Shown: positions 7,821-16,596 of the stretch, piece after piece
Numbering within the stretch: the stretch's first letter is position 1
Layout of the letters: each line of letters opens with the position of its first letter
Origin: Pseudomonas migulae NBRC 103157
GTDB lineage: Bacteria; Pseudomonadota; Gammaproteobacteria; Pseudomonadales; Pseudomonadaceae
Direction of reading: 5' to 3'
Assembly: GCF_002091715.1 (NCBI RefSeq)
Contig: NZ_BDAG01000029.1
Coordinates: 29,169 to 93,168 of the forward strand
DNA: 64,000 nt
Made by a program: the position numbers and the translations under genes
Notes under the pieces: generated by a model
Told to the model about the DNA's origin: nothing
Seen by the model: the letters and a program-made list of their open reading frames with translations, nothing else
The model's database searches: none

Positions 7821-8351
7821 ATGTCCATGGAATTGCTGGTGACGACGGTTTTACTGCTAGGACTATTGGGCGTGGCGGTGGTGAGCGATCTGCGTCGCCA
7901 CCGTATCCCCAACATGCTGGTCCTGTTGGGCCTTGCCCTGGGACTGGGCGGTCAAATGTATTTAGGTGGCGTCAGCGGATTGGCTGACAGCCTGTTGGGC
8001 ATCCTGGTCTGTTTTGCACTGTTTCTGCCGATGTACGCCTTGGGTGGCATGGCCGCCGGCGACGTCAAGTTAATGGCCATGGTCGGCAGTTTTCTACCCT
8101 TCCATTTTGCATTGTGGGCTGCCTTGTTCAGCCTGATAGCGGGTGGCGTGTGCGGTTTTTTGATTGTGCTGTATCGCGGCCAACTGCTTCAGACCCTGGG
8201 ACGTTATTGGTTGATTCTGAGGGCGCAGGCCTATCTGGCGCCAACTTCAGATGAAGTAGCCGGCAAGCCTTTCCCTTATTCGGTTGCAATCTTGATAGGC
8301 ACTTTAATCAGCGTCTACTGGCAACTGGTTGCCGGTGGATTCGGAGGTTAG
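7821..8351 (+). CDS. fppA: Prepilin peptidase of the Tad system (TadV/CpaA/FppA)
   Basis: A 176-residue inner-membrane aspartic protease of the A24A family, short as in TadV, without the N-terminal methylase domain of PilD. The two catalytic aspartates are visible: Asp23 in VVSDLRRHRIPN and Asp81 in the GxGD-like AAGDVKLMAMV. About five hydrophobic segments are spread over the protein. It should cleave the three Flp prepilins and the TadE- and TadF-type pseudopilins after glycine. It lies 27 bp after flp3 and 2 bp before the AAA ATPase gene, consistent with one operon. Confidence 0.93.
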   Translation: MSMELLVTTVLLLGLLGVAVVSDLRRHRIPNMLVLLGLALGLGGQMYLGGVSGLADSLLGILVCFALFLPMYALGGMAAGDVKLMAMVGSFLPFHFALWAALFSLIAGGVCGFLIVLYRGQLLQTLGRYWLILRAQAYLAPTSDEVAGKPFPYSVAILIGTLISVYWQLVAGGFGG

Positions 8352-8353
8352 TC

Positions 8354-9688
8354 ATGCACATCATTGTCGATAGTGATGCCTACCCCAGCGCTCGAGCCGC
8401 GGTGCAACGACTGGCTCCCCAGCCGTGCTCAATCCGCGAAACTGGTCTGACAGACAGTTTCCTCGGCGAGTTGGTATGCAAACACTTGTATGACGCTGGC
8501 GTGCTGGACATGCCGCGGCTGGTGGAGCGCCTGGCGCTGACCGGCGCTGTACTGGATGAAGTTCTGGCGTTTCTGCGCAAGGACGGTCGTGTCGAAGTGC
8601 TTGGCCAGTTGGGGTCGCAAACGACAAGTGGGCAAATGCTGCGTTATGGCCTGACCGAACGCGGGCGCAGCGCCGCCCGCGATGCCTTGTCGCGCAGTGG
8701 CTACATCGGCGCGGCACCCTTCCCGGTGAGCACCTACCGGTCCCTGATCAAACTGCAAACCATTCACCATGGTCGCATCAACGCCAACGATATGCGCAAT
8801 GCCTTTGCTGGCGTAGTGCTCACCGACAGCATGCTCGATCAGTTAGGTGTGGCGATGAACTCCGGGCGCGCCATTATGATTTATGGCCCTGCGGGTACTG
8901 GCAAGACCTATATCAGCCGTCGGCTGATCCGTCTGTTCAACGAGGCCATCTGGGTGCCTCATGCCATCGTCATCAACGAGTCCGTGATCGAGATCTATGA
9001 CCCGCAAGTGCATCAGCGGCTCGATGATAACGTTCAACAGAACAACCTGATGCTCAACGAAGGGATCGACCGTCGATTGCTGTGCTGCAAACGCCCGATC
9101 GTCGTCACTGGCGGTGAGTTGAGCATGGAGCAACTGGACGTTCGCTATGACCCTTACACCCGTCAATACCAGGCTGCCTTGCAGCTCAAGGCCAGCAATG
9201 GCCTGTTCATCATCGATGACATGGGGCGCCAGCGCATGCCGCCCGCCGAGCTGTTGAATCGCTGGATCGTCCCGATGGAAGAGAAGCGCGATTATCTCAA
9301 CCTGGGCGGCGGTCGGCATTGCGAGCTGCCGTTCGATCTGATTCTGGTGTTTTCCACCAACCTCAATCCTCTGGAGTTGGCCGATGAGGCCTTTCTTCGC
9401 CGGATTGGCTACAAGCTGCAATTCGGTTATCTGCAGCCCGAGGAGTACGAAAAGATCTGGCGTCAGGAAAGCGAGCGTCTGGGCGTGCCTTATGACCAGT
9501 TGCTGGTGCGTTATGTGCTGCAAAGGCTTTATGCAAGTGAAGGCATGCCCCTGGTGCCTTGCCATCCCCGAGATCTCCTGAGCATGGCGCTCGATCGTCA
9601 ACGTTACATGGGCGGTTCCGGACCACTGTCACCGCAAGAGTTGGAATGGGCCTGGCACAACTACTTCGTCCAGCTCGACTTTCTTTGA
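8354..9688 (+). CDS. AAA-type ATPase with N-terminal winged-helix-like region, in the Tad locus
   Basis: A 444-residue protein. Residues 1-130 look like tandem helix-turn-helix or winged-helix folds (LVERLALTGAVLDEVLAFL, YGLTERGRSAARDAL). An AAA ATPase module follows: Walker A GPAGTGKT at residues 178-185, a Walker B-like FIIDDMGRQ near 290, and a sensor-1-like LVFSTNLNP near 334. It is not the TadA/VirB11 secretion ATPase (present at 14151) nor TadZ. The P. aeruginosa Tad set, as I know it, has no equivalent. It lies 2 bp after fppA and 15 bp before rcpC, so it is surely part of the operon. A role as remodelling ATPase or regulator of pilus assembly is inference; the partner is unknown. Confidence 0.8.
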   Translation: MHIIVDSDAYPSARAAVQRLAPQPCSIRETGLTDSFLGELVCKHLYDAGVLDMPRLVERLALTGAVLDEVLAFLRKDGRVEVLGQLGSQTTSGQMLRYGLTERGRSAARDALSRSGYIGAAPFPVSTYRSLIKLQTIHHGRINANDMRNAFAGVVLTDSMLDQLGVAMNSGRAIMIYGPAGTGKTYISRRLIRLFNEAIWVPHAIVINESVIEIYDPQVHQRLDDNVQQNNLMLNEGIDRRLLCCKRPIVVTGGELSMEQLDVRYDPYTRQYQAALQLKASNGLFIIDDMGRQRMPPAELLNRWIVPMEEKRDYLNLGGGRHCELPFDLILVFSTNLNPLELADEAFLRRIGYKLQFGYLQPEEYEKIWRQESERLGVPYDQLLVRYVLQRLYASEGMPLVPCHPRDLLSMALDRQRYMGGSGPLSPQELEWAWHNYFVQLDFL

Positions 9689-9703
9689 TACGGAGATACT
9701 GAC

Positions 9704-10531
9704 ATGAGCTCTCGTACTCTTTCCCTGATAGGCGTTTCCCTGGTCATGGGCCTTGGTGCTGCATGGATGGCTGACTCCTGGCTGAGCGCCCGGCTCAATG
9801 CCAGCCCGGATGATCACCTTCGAAGCGTAGTGGTCGCCACGGTAGAGATTCCATTCGGGCAGATGGTCGAGGCTCAGCAGGTCACGACCGTACGCATGCC
9901 CATGGATACGATCCCGGAAGACGCCTTCGACTTGAGCGAAAAGGCTGTGGGCAAGATCGCAACGTTCGACATTCTGAAGGGCGACATTGTGCGCGGTGCG
10001 CGTCTGAGTGAGCACTTGGGTGGCAGCACTCTGGCTTCGCTGATTGCGACAGACAAGCGTGCCATCTCGGTACGGGTGGACGATGTGGTCGGTGTGGGCG
10101 GGTTCCTGTTGCCGGGTAACCGGGTCGATGTACTCGCGACCAAAACCACCAGTGCCGGCAGCAATAGCGCCGTGTCCAGGACCATCCTCGAAAACTTGCG
10201 GGTATTGGCGGTAGACCAGACGGCGGGTACCGACAAGACCCAACCGGTGGTGGTGCGTGCAGTGACGCTGGAAATGACGACCGCAGAGGCTGAAACCCTG
10301 GTCACGGCGCAAACGGAAGGGAAGTTGCAATTGACCTTGCGCAATCCGCTGAACACCGAGAAAAAAATCGCGGCCGTTGCACCTGTTGCACCTGTTGCAC
10401 CTGCCGCACCGGTCATGGCAGTGGCCACCGCCACGGTGCCAAAACGCGTGGTGCAACGCAGCAGCGGCGAAAGTGGTGGGGCTATCACCGTCATCCGCGG
10501 GGTCGAAACCAAAGTCGTCAACATTCGCTGA
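9704..10531 (+). CDS. rcpC: Flp pilus assembly protein RcpC/CpaB
   Basis: A 275-residue CpaB/RcpC-family protein. One N-terminal membrane anchor (residues about 5-22) is followed by an SAF domain (VVVATVEIPFGQMVEAQQV near residues 43-60) and an RcpC/CpaB domain with ISVRVDDVVGVGGFLLPGNRVDV. RcpC is periplasmic and works with the RcpA secretin in outer-membrane passage of the pilus. The C-terminal part has a short Ala-Pro-Val repeat encoded by a 9-bp tandem repeat. The start at 9704 has a GGAG site 9 bp upstream. Here rcpC is separated from rcpA, which is in the opposite-strand unit. Confidence 0.92.
   Translation: MSSRTLSLIGVSLVMGLGAAWMADSWLSARLNASPDDHLRSVVVATVEIPFGQMVEAQQVTTVRMPMDTIPEDAFDLSEKAVGKIATFDILKGDIVRGARLSEHLGGSTLASLIATDKRAISVRVDDVVGVGGFLLPGNRVDVLATKTTSAGSNSAVSRTILENLRVLAVDQTAGTDKTQPVVVRAVTLEMTTAEAETLVTAQTEGKLQLTLRNPLNTEKKIAAVAPVAPVAPAAPVMAVATATVPKRVVQRSSGESGGAITVIRGVETKVVNIR
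10376..10402 (+). repeat. 9-bp tandem repeat GTTGCACCT x3 inside rcpC
   Basis: Three perfect copies of GTTGCACCT (10376, 10385, 10394) are followed by a degenerate fourth (GCCGCACCG). They encode repeated Val-Ala-Pro in the RcpC linker. The unit is a multiple of three, so copy-number change would alter linker length without a frameshift. Confidence 0.9.
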
Positions 10532-10607
10532 CAGGGCGTAACAGGTCCTGGACACCAGGTCTTGGCGGAGCCGATCCGCATCAGTATTGGCAAATGAGGG
10601 CTTGATG

Positions 10608-11951
10608 ATGAATCGTCGTATTCAGCAGCCGTTCACTGCGACGCCAAGGCGCCAGAAAGGATCGGTGAGTGTATTGATGGTGATCGCGTTGGCGGCGATT
10701 GGCATGGTGGCCGCACTGGCTTTGGACGGCGGGCACATGATGCTGAACAAAACGCGCTTGCAGAATGCGGTGGACGCCGCGGCCCTGAGTGGCGCCAAAA
10801 CCCTGAGTCAGGTGGAAGGTGGTGCCAATATTGCCAGTACGACGCGGACTGCCGCACTCAATACGCTGACGCACAATGCGAATGCCACGGGCAACACAGA
10901 ATTGGCAACGGCGGTTGGTGGCAACGCAGCCACATTCGCGGTGGTGGAACTGGCAAGCAGTGTCTATGGGCCGTTCTCCTATCCCGGGCCAGCGAATGCC
11001 AAATACGTTCGGGTATCGGTACCGAGCTATAACCTGACCGGATTTTTCTGGAATTTCGCCCAGGTATTCGGTTCTGGCGGCCTGGGGGCCAAAGCAGTGG
11101 CGGCAATCGCCACTGCCGGACCCAGCCCTACCAGTCCTTGCGATCTCTCGCCTTTGATGGTCTGTGGCGACCCGACTCAATACAACCCTGGCGCAGGCAT
11201 GTTCTGGGGCTTCCAGTTTGGTGATTTGCAGGTATTGAAGACGGCTGCCGGCAATTCGTCGCCCATTGGTCCAGGCAACTTTCAGTTGCTCGATTTTGGT
11301 TCGGGCGGCAGTACGGTCAGGGAGGACCTGGCCGGAGGCGGCAAGGTCTGCCGCGCTGTGGGGGACAACGTCCAGACCGCACCTGGCAACAAGGTCGGCC
11401 CTACCTCCCAGGGCTTGAACACACGCTTCGGCATTTACAACGGCCCGGTCAGTGCCTCGGACTATCCGCCGGACCTGGTGACCGCGTCCAGCAACCCCGC
11501 GATCATTTACGACGACTCGGTTACACCGGCACAGGCGAAGTACAAGGGACAAGCCGTCACCTCGAGCAACGGCGATCTCACGGCGGGCAGCAACGCGATA
11601 TTTGACTACAACGACTGGCGTGCGAGCGTTGCCGCGTGTGTGGCAGGGGCTGGCAGTGGTTGTGAGAGTCATGGCGTGTTCGAGCGCCGGATGATGAAAA
11701 TTGTGGTGGGCAACTGCACGGGCAAACAAGGCGGTTCAACCTCGATCCCCGTCCTCGGTTTTGGCTGCTATTACGTGGTGCAACCCATGGATGGCGGTGG
11801 CGGGGACGCTCAGATCTTCGGGCAGTTCGTGAAGGAGTGCGAAGGCGACAACGTGGCCGGCCCTACGCCGTCAACCGATTCCGGCCCACAGATCATCCAG
11901 CTCTACAAAACCTATCTCAACGGCAGCGGTACTCCGAGCACTGACTCATAG
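10608..11951 (+). CDS. tadG: TadG-like Flp pilus assembly protein
   Basis: A 447-residue protein with the N-terminal TadE/TadG-like signature: a basic start, QKGSVSVLMVIALAAIGMVAALALDGGHMMLNK as anchor and turn, then LQNAVDAAALSGAKTLS, typical of the putative Flp-assembly TadG family. The remaining 380 residues are a Gly/Ser/Thr-rich extracytoplasmic domain with several cysteines and no von Willebrand motif that I can see. I prefer the ATG at 10608, seven bases after GAGGG; the ATG at 10605 is equally in frame but only four bases from it, and 10587 lacks a site. It probably anchors the pilus or sits at its base. Confidence 0.85.
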   Translation: MNRRIQQPFTATPRRQKGSVSVLMVIALAAIGMVAALALDGGHMMLNKTRLQNAVDAAALSGAKTLSQVEGGANIASTTRTAALNTLTHNANATGNTELATAVGGNAATFAVVELASSVYGPFSYPGPANAKYVRVSVPSYNLTGFFWNFAQVFGSGGLGAKAVAAIATAGPSPTSPCDLSPLMVCGDPTQYNPGAGMFWGFQFGDLQVLKTAAGNSSPIGPGNFQLLDFGSGGSTVREDLAGGGKVCRAVGDNVQTAPGNKVGPTSQGLNTRFGIYNGPVSASDYPPDLVTASSNPAIIYDDSVTPAQAKYKGQAVTSSNGDLTAGSNAIFDYNDWRASVAACVAGAGSGCESHGVFERRMMKIVVGNCTGKQGGSTSIPVLGFGCYYVVQPMDGGGGDAQIFGQFVKECEGDNVAGPTPSTDSGPQIIQLYKTYLNGSGTPSTDS

Positions 11952-11959
11952 GAGGCGTC

Positions 11960-12439
11960 ATGAGACTTCACGCGTTTAAACCTCCGCAGCGCCAGCAAGG
12001 CCTGGCCATGGTGGAATTCACCCTCGTCCTGCCGGTGTTGCTGCTGCTGTTACTGAGCCTCGGTGAGATCGGCCGCATGCTCTATCAGTACAACGTGTTG
12101 CTGCAGGCCAGCCGGGATGCCGACCGTTTTGTCGCAGGCCACGCCTGGAACTCGACGCTGGGTGCGGTCTCTCTGAGCAATGCGCTACAGACCCAGACGA
12201 AAAACGTTGCGGTGTATGGCGTGCCTGCCAACACCGGCACCGCTGTGTTGTCCGGGTTGACGCCTGACAACGTGGTCGTCGCCGCGGTGGGCACCGACCA
12301 TGTACGAGTCACCATCACCTATACGTTCTGCCCGGTGATTGGCAGTGGCAATTGTGGCGGCTCGATTCCGGGTTTGTTTGGCAATCAGATTGCGCTGAGC
12401 ATTCCGCTGGTTGCCACTACCGTGATGAGGGCACTGTGA
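11960..12439 (+). CDS. tadE: TadE-family pseudopilin
   Basis: A 159-residue TadE-like protein. A prepilin-like processing site occurs in QQG|LAMVEFTLVLPVLLL, with Glu at +5, so FppA probably cleaves it. The hydrophobic helix is followed by a TadE pattern (GEIGRMLYQYNVLLQASRDADRF) and a globular tail with a Cys pair (FCPVIGSGNCGG). AGGAGG lies just before the ATG at 11960. Its stop overlaps the start of the next gene (ATGA-type junction). Confidence 0.92.
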   Translation: MRLHAFKPPQRQQGLAMVEFTLVLPVLLLLLLSLGEIGRMLYQYNVLLQASRDADRFVAGHAWNSTLGAVSLSNALQTQTKNVAVYGVPANTGTAVLSGLTPDNVVVAAVGTDHVRVTITYTFCPVIGSGNCGGSIPGLFGNQIALSIPLVATTVMRAL

Positions 12440-12933
12440 TGAATAGAAAACACATGCGCGGAACCTATACGGTGGAGTTCGCCTTCGTTGGTCTGCTGGT
12501 GTTCACGCTGTTGTTTGGCGTGTTGGAAATGGGCCGCCTGTACTTCACGGTCAATGCATTGGATGAGGCCGCGCGCCGTGGTGCGCGCCTGGCAGCTGTC
12601 TGCGATATCAGCGATCCGGTGGTGTTGCGGCGGGCAATCTTCAATGCCGCGACCGATGCAGGTACGAGCCAGCTGATCAGCAATCTGGCCACCACTAATC
12701 TGACGTTGACCTATCTGGACGCAAATGGCGCTCTGGTGGCCAACCCCGCTGACCTGGTCAGCGTCAACGGCTTTCGTGCCATCCGCTATGTCCAGTTGAG
12801 TCTGCAAAACTTCGTTTTCAATCTGTTTATTCCCGGGTTAGGCGTGCCCATTACCTTGCCTGCATTCAGGGCAACGTTGCCACGCGAAAGTCTCGGGCGT
12901 CATTCCGATTCCGGGGAGATCACACCATGCTGA
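12439..12933 (+). CDS. tadF: TadF/TadE-family pseudopilin
   Basis: A 164-residue second pseudopilin. The ATG at 12439 overlaps the tadE stop by one base; the upstream in-frame extension would run through tadE and is not credible. The processing site is RG|TYTVEFAFVGLL with Glu at +5, followed by LEMGRLYFTVNALDEAARRGARLAA, the usual TadE/F helix. In Aggregatibacter both TadE and TadF are processed by TadV and are needed for pili. The symbol tadF is positional; it could equally be called a second tadE. Its last codons overlap tadZ by 7 bp. Confidence 0.88.
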   Translation: MNRKHMRGTYTVEFAFVGLLVFTLLFGVLEMGRLYFTVNALDEAARRGARLAAVCDISDPVVLRRAIFNAATDAGTSQLISNLATTNLTLTYLDANGALVANPADLVSVNGFRAIRYVQLSLQNFVFNLFIPGLGVPITLPAFRATLPRESLGRHSDSGEITPC

Positions 12934-14147
12934 ATATGAAGGAAACGCCGATATCCAGTTCGACTGGCAAAACCGGTTTGCGGTTGCTGATCAGTAGCCG
13001 TGATGCCACCTCTTTACGCGATCTGCAGAGTGTCTGTCAGCGCATGCCTGGCCTTGAGGTCAGCACTCGCCTGGTGAGCAATGGGCATGTTGACCCGCTC
13101 TACAGCCTGGACCGTATGCCCGATCTGTTGCTGTTGCGCGTCAGCCACCTGTGGCGCGAGGAGTTGTCGGCGCTGTTGCAACGCCCGGCCCACGAGCGTC
13201 CGCCGATGTTGGTGTGCGGACTGCTGAGCGAACAGGAAGCCATGCGCCTGGCGATGCAGGCCGGTGCGCGGGACGTGCTGCCGGAGCCCATCGCCGAGAC
13301 CGAACTGGTCGCCGCCATGAATCGGCTGCTCACGGAGGTTCGGAGCGGCAGTGGGGCTGACGGGAAATTGATCGCCGTGATGAGCGCAAAGGGCGGTTCC
13401 GGCGGAACCATGGTGGCCTGCAACCTGGCACAACAGCTCAGCATGAAAGGCGGCAGCACCCTGTTGCTGGATATGGACCTGCAATTTGGCAGCGTGACGC
13501 ATTGTCTGGATGTGGCGCAGACGCACAGCCAACTGGAGGTGTTGCATCAGATCGACGGCATGGACAGCGTCGCGTTACGCGGTTTTTGCAGTCACTTCAG
13601 CCCGACCTTGCATGTGCTGGGTGGTCGGGCTGGTGAGCTGTGTTTGCCGCAGGATGCCCAGCCCGAGCAACTTGACGCCCTCTTGCAGTTGGCCCGCGCC
13701 AGTTATGGCTGGGTGGTGGTCGACCTGCCGCGGCAAATCGATCACCTCACCGGTTCTGTGCTGGAGCAGGTGGATCGGGTGTACGTGGTGGTGCAACAGA
13801 GCGTCAGCCATCTGCGCGATGCCAGCTCTCTGGTGCGGATTCTTCGCGATGACCTGGGCGTGCGCGGGGATCAATTGCAGATAGTGGTCAACCGTTATGA
13901 CAAGGCCGCAGCGATCAGCCTGAAAGATGTTGGCGAGGCGCTACGTTGCACCAATCTGTCGAAATTACCCAACGACTTCAATCTGGTCAGCCAGAGTCAG
14001 AACACTGGTGTGCCGTTGGGGCTGCATGCGCCGAGGGCAGCGATTACTGCTGCACTGCGCGACATGACCGAGGACCTGGTCGGTCAACAGGTGGCCGGCA
14101 ACAAAGGCTTGCTCAAACGCACCTTCAACCGTTTTTTCGGGGGATGA
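12927..14147 (+). CDS. tadZ: TadZ/CpaE, ParA/MinD-like localisation ATPase
   Basis: A 406-residue protein with two parts. Residues 15-140 form an atypical receiver-like domain (LLISSRDATSLRDLQSVCQ; LLLRVSHLWREEL). Residues 150-400 form a MinD/ParA-type ATPase with a deviant Walker A, MSAKGGSGGTMVACNLA, then LLLDMDLQFGSV. CpaE/TadZ places the pilus machine at the cell pole. GGGGAG lies eight bases before the ATG at 12927, inside the end of tadF. The genes tadZ, tadA, tadB and tadC follow in the standard order. Confidence 0.94.
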   Translation: MLNMKETPISSSTGKTGLRLLISSRDATSLRDLQSVCQRMPGLEVSTRLVSNGHVDPLYSLDRMPDLLLLRVSHLWREELSALLQRPAHERPPMLVCGLLSEQEAMRLAMQAGARDVLPEPIAETELVAAMNRLLTEVRSGSGADGKLIAVMSAKGGSGGTMVACNLAQQLSMKGGSTLLLDMDLQFGSVTHCLDVAQTHSQLEVLHQIDGMDSVALRGFCSHFSPTLHVLGGRAGELCLPQDAQPEQLDALLQLARASYGWVVVDLPRQIDHLTGSVLEQVDRVYVVVQQSVSHLRDASSLVRILRDDLGVRGDQLQIVVNRYDKAAAISLKDVGEALRCTNLSKLPNDFNLVSQSQNTGVPLGLHAPRAAITAALRDMTEDLVGQQVAGNKGLLKRTFNRFFGG

Positions 14148-14150
14148 CCC

Positions 14151-15584
14151 ATGATCAGCGACTTTCGTAACCGCTTGCGCAAACAGTCCGGTAAACCCGT
14201 CGCTGCCCAATCGCACGACGATCTGCTGGATCCGCCAGAGGAAATAATGGCGTGGGAACGTGTGACACCAGACGTTCTATACGAAACCAAAAGCCAGGTC
14301 ACCCCGGTGGAGTCCGAGTGGCGGGAAAAGATCTACCAGCAGTTGCTCAAGGTCATGGACCTGTCCTTGCTGGACTCCCTTGAGCAGGCCGAGGCTGCTC
14401 GGCAGATTCGCGATATTTGCCAGCGCCTGCTCGATGAGCATTCGGCACCGGTGAGTTCCGTCAGCCGCCAGTTGATCATCAAGCAGATCACCGACGAGGT
14501 GCTCGGCCTGGGGCCTCTGGAACCGTTGCTGGCCGATCACAGCGTGTCCGACATTCTGGTCAACGGCTTTGCCTCGGTCTATGTCGAGCGCTTCGGCAAA
14601 CTGCAACGGACTGATGTGCGTTTTCGCGATGATCAGCATTTGTTGAACATCATCGACCGTATCGTCTCCAACCTGGGTCGGCGTATCGACGAGTCCTCGC
14701 CGTTGGTGGATGCCCGGCTCAAGGACGGTTCGCGGGTCAACGCGATTATCCCGCCGCTGGCCATCGATGGCCCGAGCATGTCGATTCGGCGCTTTGCGGT
14801 GGACCTGCTCAATACCGACAGTCTGATCCAGGTGGGGACGTTGACCCCGGCCATTGCCCTGCTGCTCAAGGCGATTGTCCGTGGGCGCTTGAACGTGCTG
14901 ATTTCCGGCGGTACCGGCAGCGGCAAGACCACCATGCTCAATGTGCTGTCCAGTTTCATTCCGCAAAACGAGCGGATTGTCACCATCGAAGATTCGGCCG
15001 AACTGCAACTGCAGCAACCCCATGTGGTGCGCCTGGAAACCCGGCCTTCGAACATCGAGGGCCGTGGCGAAGTGAGCCAGCGGGAGTTGGTGCGCAACAG
15101 CCTGCGGATGCGTCCGGACCGCATAGTGATCGGCGAGGTTCGCGGCGTAGAGGCGCTGGACATGCTGACTGCGATGAACACCGGCCACGACGGCTCGTTG
15201 ACCACGATCCACGCCAACACTGCACGCGATGCGTTGGGGCGAGTCGAGAACATGGTGTCGATGACCGGGGCGACCTTTCCGATCAAGGCCATGCGGCAGC
15301 AGATCGCTTCCGCCATTGATGTGGTGATCCAATTGGAACGCCAAGAGGATGGTAAGCGCAGACTGGTCAGCGTGCAGGAAATCAACGGCATGGAGGGCGA
15401 AATCATCACCATGACCGAAATCTTTTCCTTCGTGCGCCATGGCATGGGCGAAAACGGCGAAGTGCTGGGTGATTATCGTCCCAGCGGCATGATCCCCGCG
15501 TTCCGCGATGTGCTGGCCAAGCGCGGCATTGAGTTGCCGCTTACGATGTTCAGGCCTGAATGGATGGAGGCACGGCAGTCATGA
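14151..15584 (+). CDS. tadA: TadA/CpaF pilus assembly ATPase (VirB11-like)
   Basis: A 477-residue secretion ATPase that powers Flp pilus assembly in the cytoplasm. The N-terminal half has the CpaF pattern (LGLGPLEPLLADHSVSDILVNG; YVERFGKLQ). The core has Walker A GGTGSGKTT near residue 255, an Asp box (VTIEDSAELQLQ), a Walker B region (PDRIVIGEVRGVEAL) and the His box (HDGSLTTIHANT). The length is typical. It starts 3 bp after tadZ and overlaps tadB by four bases. Confidence 0.97.
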   Translation: MISDFRNRLRKQSGKPVAAQSHDDLLDPPEEIMAWERVTPDVLYETKSQVTPVESEWREKIYQQLLKVMDLSLLDSLEQAEAARQIRDICQRLLDEHSAPVSSVSRQLIIKQITDEVLGLGPLEPLLADHSVSDILVNGFASVYVERFGKLQRTDVRFRDDQHLLNIIDRIVSNLGRRIDESSPLVDARLKDGSRVNAIIPPLAIDGPSMSIRRFAVDLLNTDSLIQVGTLTPAIALLLKAIVRGRLNVLISGGTGSGKTTMLNVLSSFIPQNERIVTIEDSAELQLQQPHVVRLETRPSNIEGRGEVSQRELVRNSLRMRPDRIVIGEVRGVEALDMLTAMNTGHDGSLTTIHANTARDALGRVENMVSMTGATFPIKAMRQQIASAIDVVIQLERQEDGKRRLVSVQEINGMEGEIITMTEIFSFVRHGMGENGEVLGDYRPSGMIPAFRDVLAKRGIELPLTMFRPEWMEARQS

Positions 15585-16567
15585 GCAATATTCCTGGCGA
15601 ATTCATTCTGATGTTCCTCGGCATGGTGTTTATCGCTGTGTTCCTCCTGTCTCAGGGGGTGGTGGTGCCGGTGTTCGGCGAGGCCGGCAAGATGCGCAAG
15701 CGTATCCGCGGTCGTTTGCACGTTCTGGAGAAAGCCAACAATCTGCCCAATATGCAGACGGTGTTGCGACAGAAGTACCTGACGCGCTTGACGCCTCTGG
15801 AGGCCATGCTCGAGCAGTTGCCCTTTATGGCGAGCCTGACCCAGATGATCGAGCAGTCCGGTCATGAATACCGTGCTTATCGGGTGTTGTTGCTCGGGCT
15901 GTTCCTGGGCGCCTGTGCAAGCCTCTCGATCTGGATGATCTCGTCAGTCTGGTGGATGGCGTTGCTGGCGGGCTTCGGAGCGTTCTGGCTACCACTGCTG
16001 AAAATTTCTCGTGACCGTAGCAAACGCTTCGCCGGGTTTGAGGAAGGCCTGCCGGATGCACTGGATGCCATCTGCCGTGCCCTGCGCGCCGGGCACCCGT
16101 TCAACGAAACCCTGCGCTTGGTCGCCGAGGAGCATAAGGGGCCGGTCGCTCAGGAGTTTGGCCTGACTTTCGCTGATATCAACTACGGCAACGATGTACG
16201 CCGGGCCATGCTCGGCCTGCTGGAGCGGATGCCGAGCATGACGGTGATGATGCTGGTGACCTCAATCCTCATCCATCGCGAGACCGGCGGCAATCTGACC
16301 GAGGTGCTGGAGCGTTTGAGTCGCCTGATCCGCGGGCGTTTTCGCTTCCAGCGCAAGATCAGGACCCTGTCGGCCGAAGGGCGGATGTCAGCCTGGGTGC
16401 TGGTGTCGATTCCGTTCGTGCTGGCGATTGCGATCGTTTTCACAAGCCCCACCTACATGCCTGTGCTGCTCAATGATCCCATCGGCCACAAACTGATCAT
16501 CGGGGCGTTTTGCGCCATGCTGGTCGGGATTTTCTGGATACGCAAAATCATTCGGATTCAGGTTTAA
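15581..16567 (+). CDS. tadB: TadB, inner-membrane platform protein
   Basis: A 328-residue type II secretion F-domain protein with an N-terminal membrane segment, a middle pair near residues 105-150, and C-terminal helices (WVLVSIPFVLAIAIV; LIIGAFCAMLVGIFWI). The T2SSF region includes EEGLPDALDAICRALRAGHPFNETL. The ATG at 15581 overlaps the tadA stop; an in-frame start 21 bp earlier would lie within tadA and lacks a site. With TadC it forms the inner-membrane platform driven by TadA. Confidence 0.95.
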   Translation: MSNIPGEFILMFLGMVFIAVFLLSQGVVVPVFGEAGKMRKRIRGRLHVLEKANNLPNMQTVLRQKYLTRLTPLEAMLEQLPFMASLTQMIEQSGHEYRAYRVLLLGLFLGACASLSIWMISSVWWMALLAGFGAFWLPLLKISRDRSKRFAGFEEGLPDALDAICRALRAGHPFNETLRLVAEEHKGPVAQEFGLTFADINYGNDVRRAMLGLLERMPSMTVMMLVTSILIHRETGGNLTEVLERLSRLIRGRFRFQRKIRTLSAEGRMSAWVLVSIPFVLAIAIVFTSPTYMPVLLNDPIGHKLIIGAFCAMLVGIFWIRKIIRIQV

Positions 16568-16596
16568 GCGGTATTCGCTACCGGGAGGTACAGGTC

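Noticed and set aside
8354..9688. AAA ATPase considered as part of a defence or toxin system
   Set aside because: Its 2-bp and 15-bp gaps to tad genes tie it to the pilus operon, and no nuclease or toxin partner is present.
14277..15440. A 387-codon minus-strand open frame opposite tadA
   Set aside because: Antisense to the VirB11-like ATPase; no domain and no plausible start.
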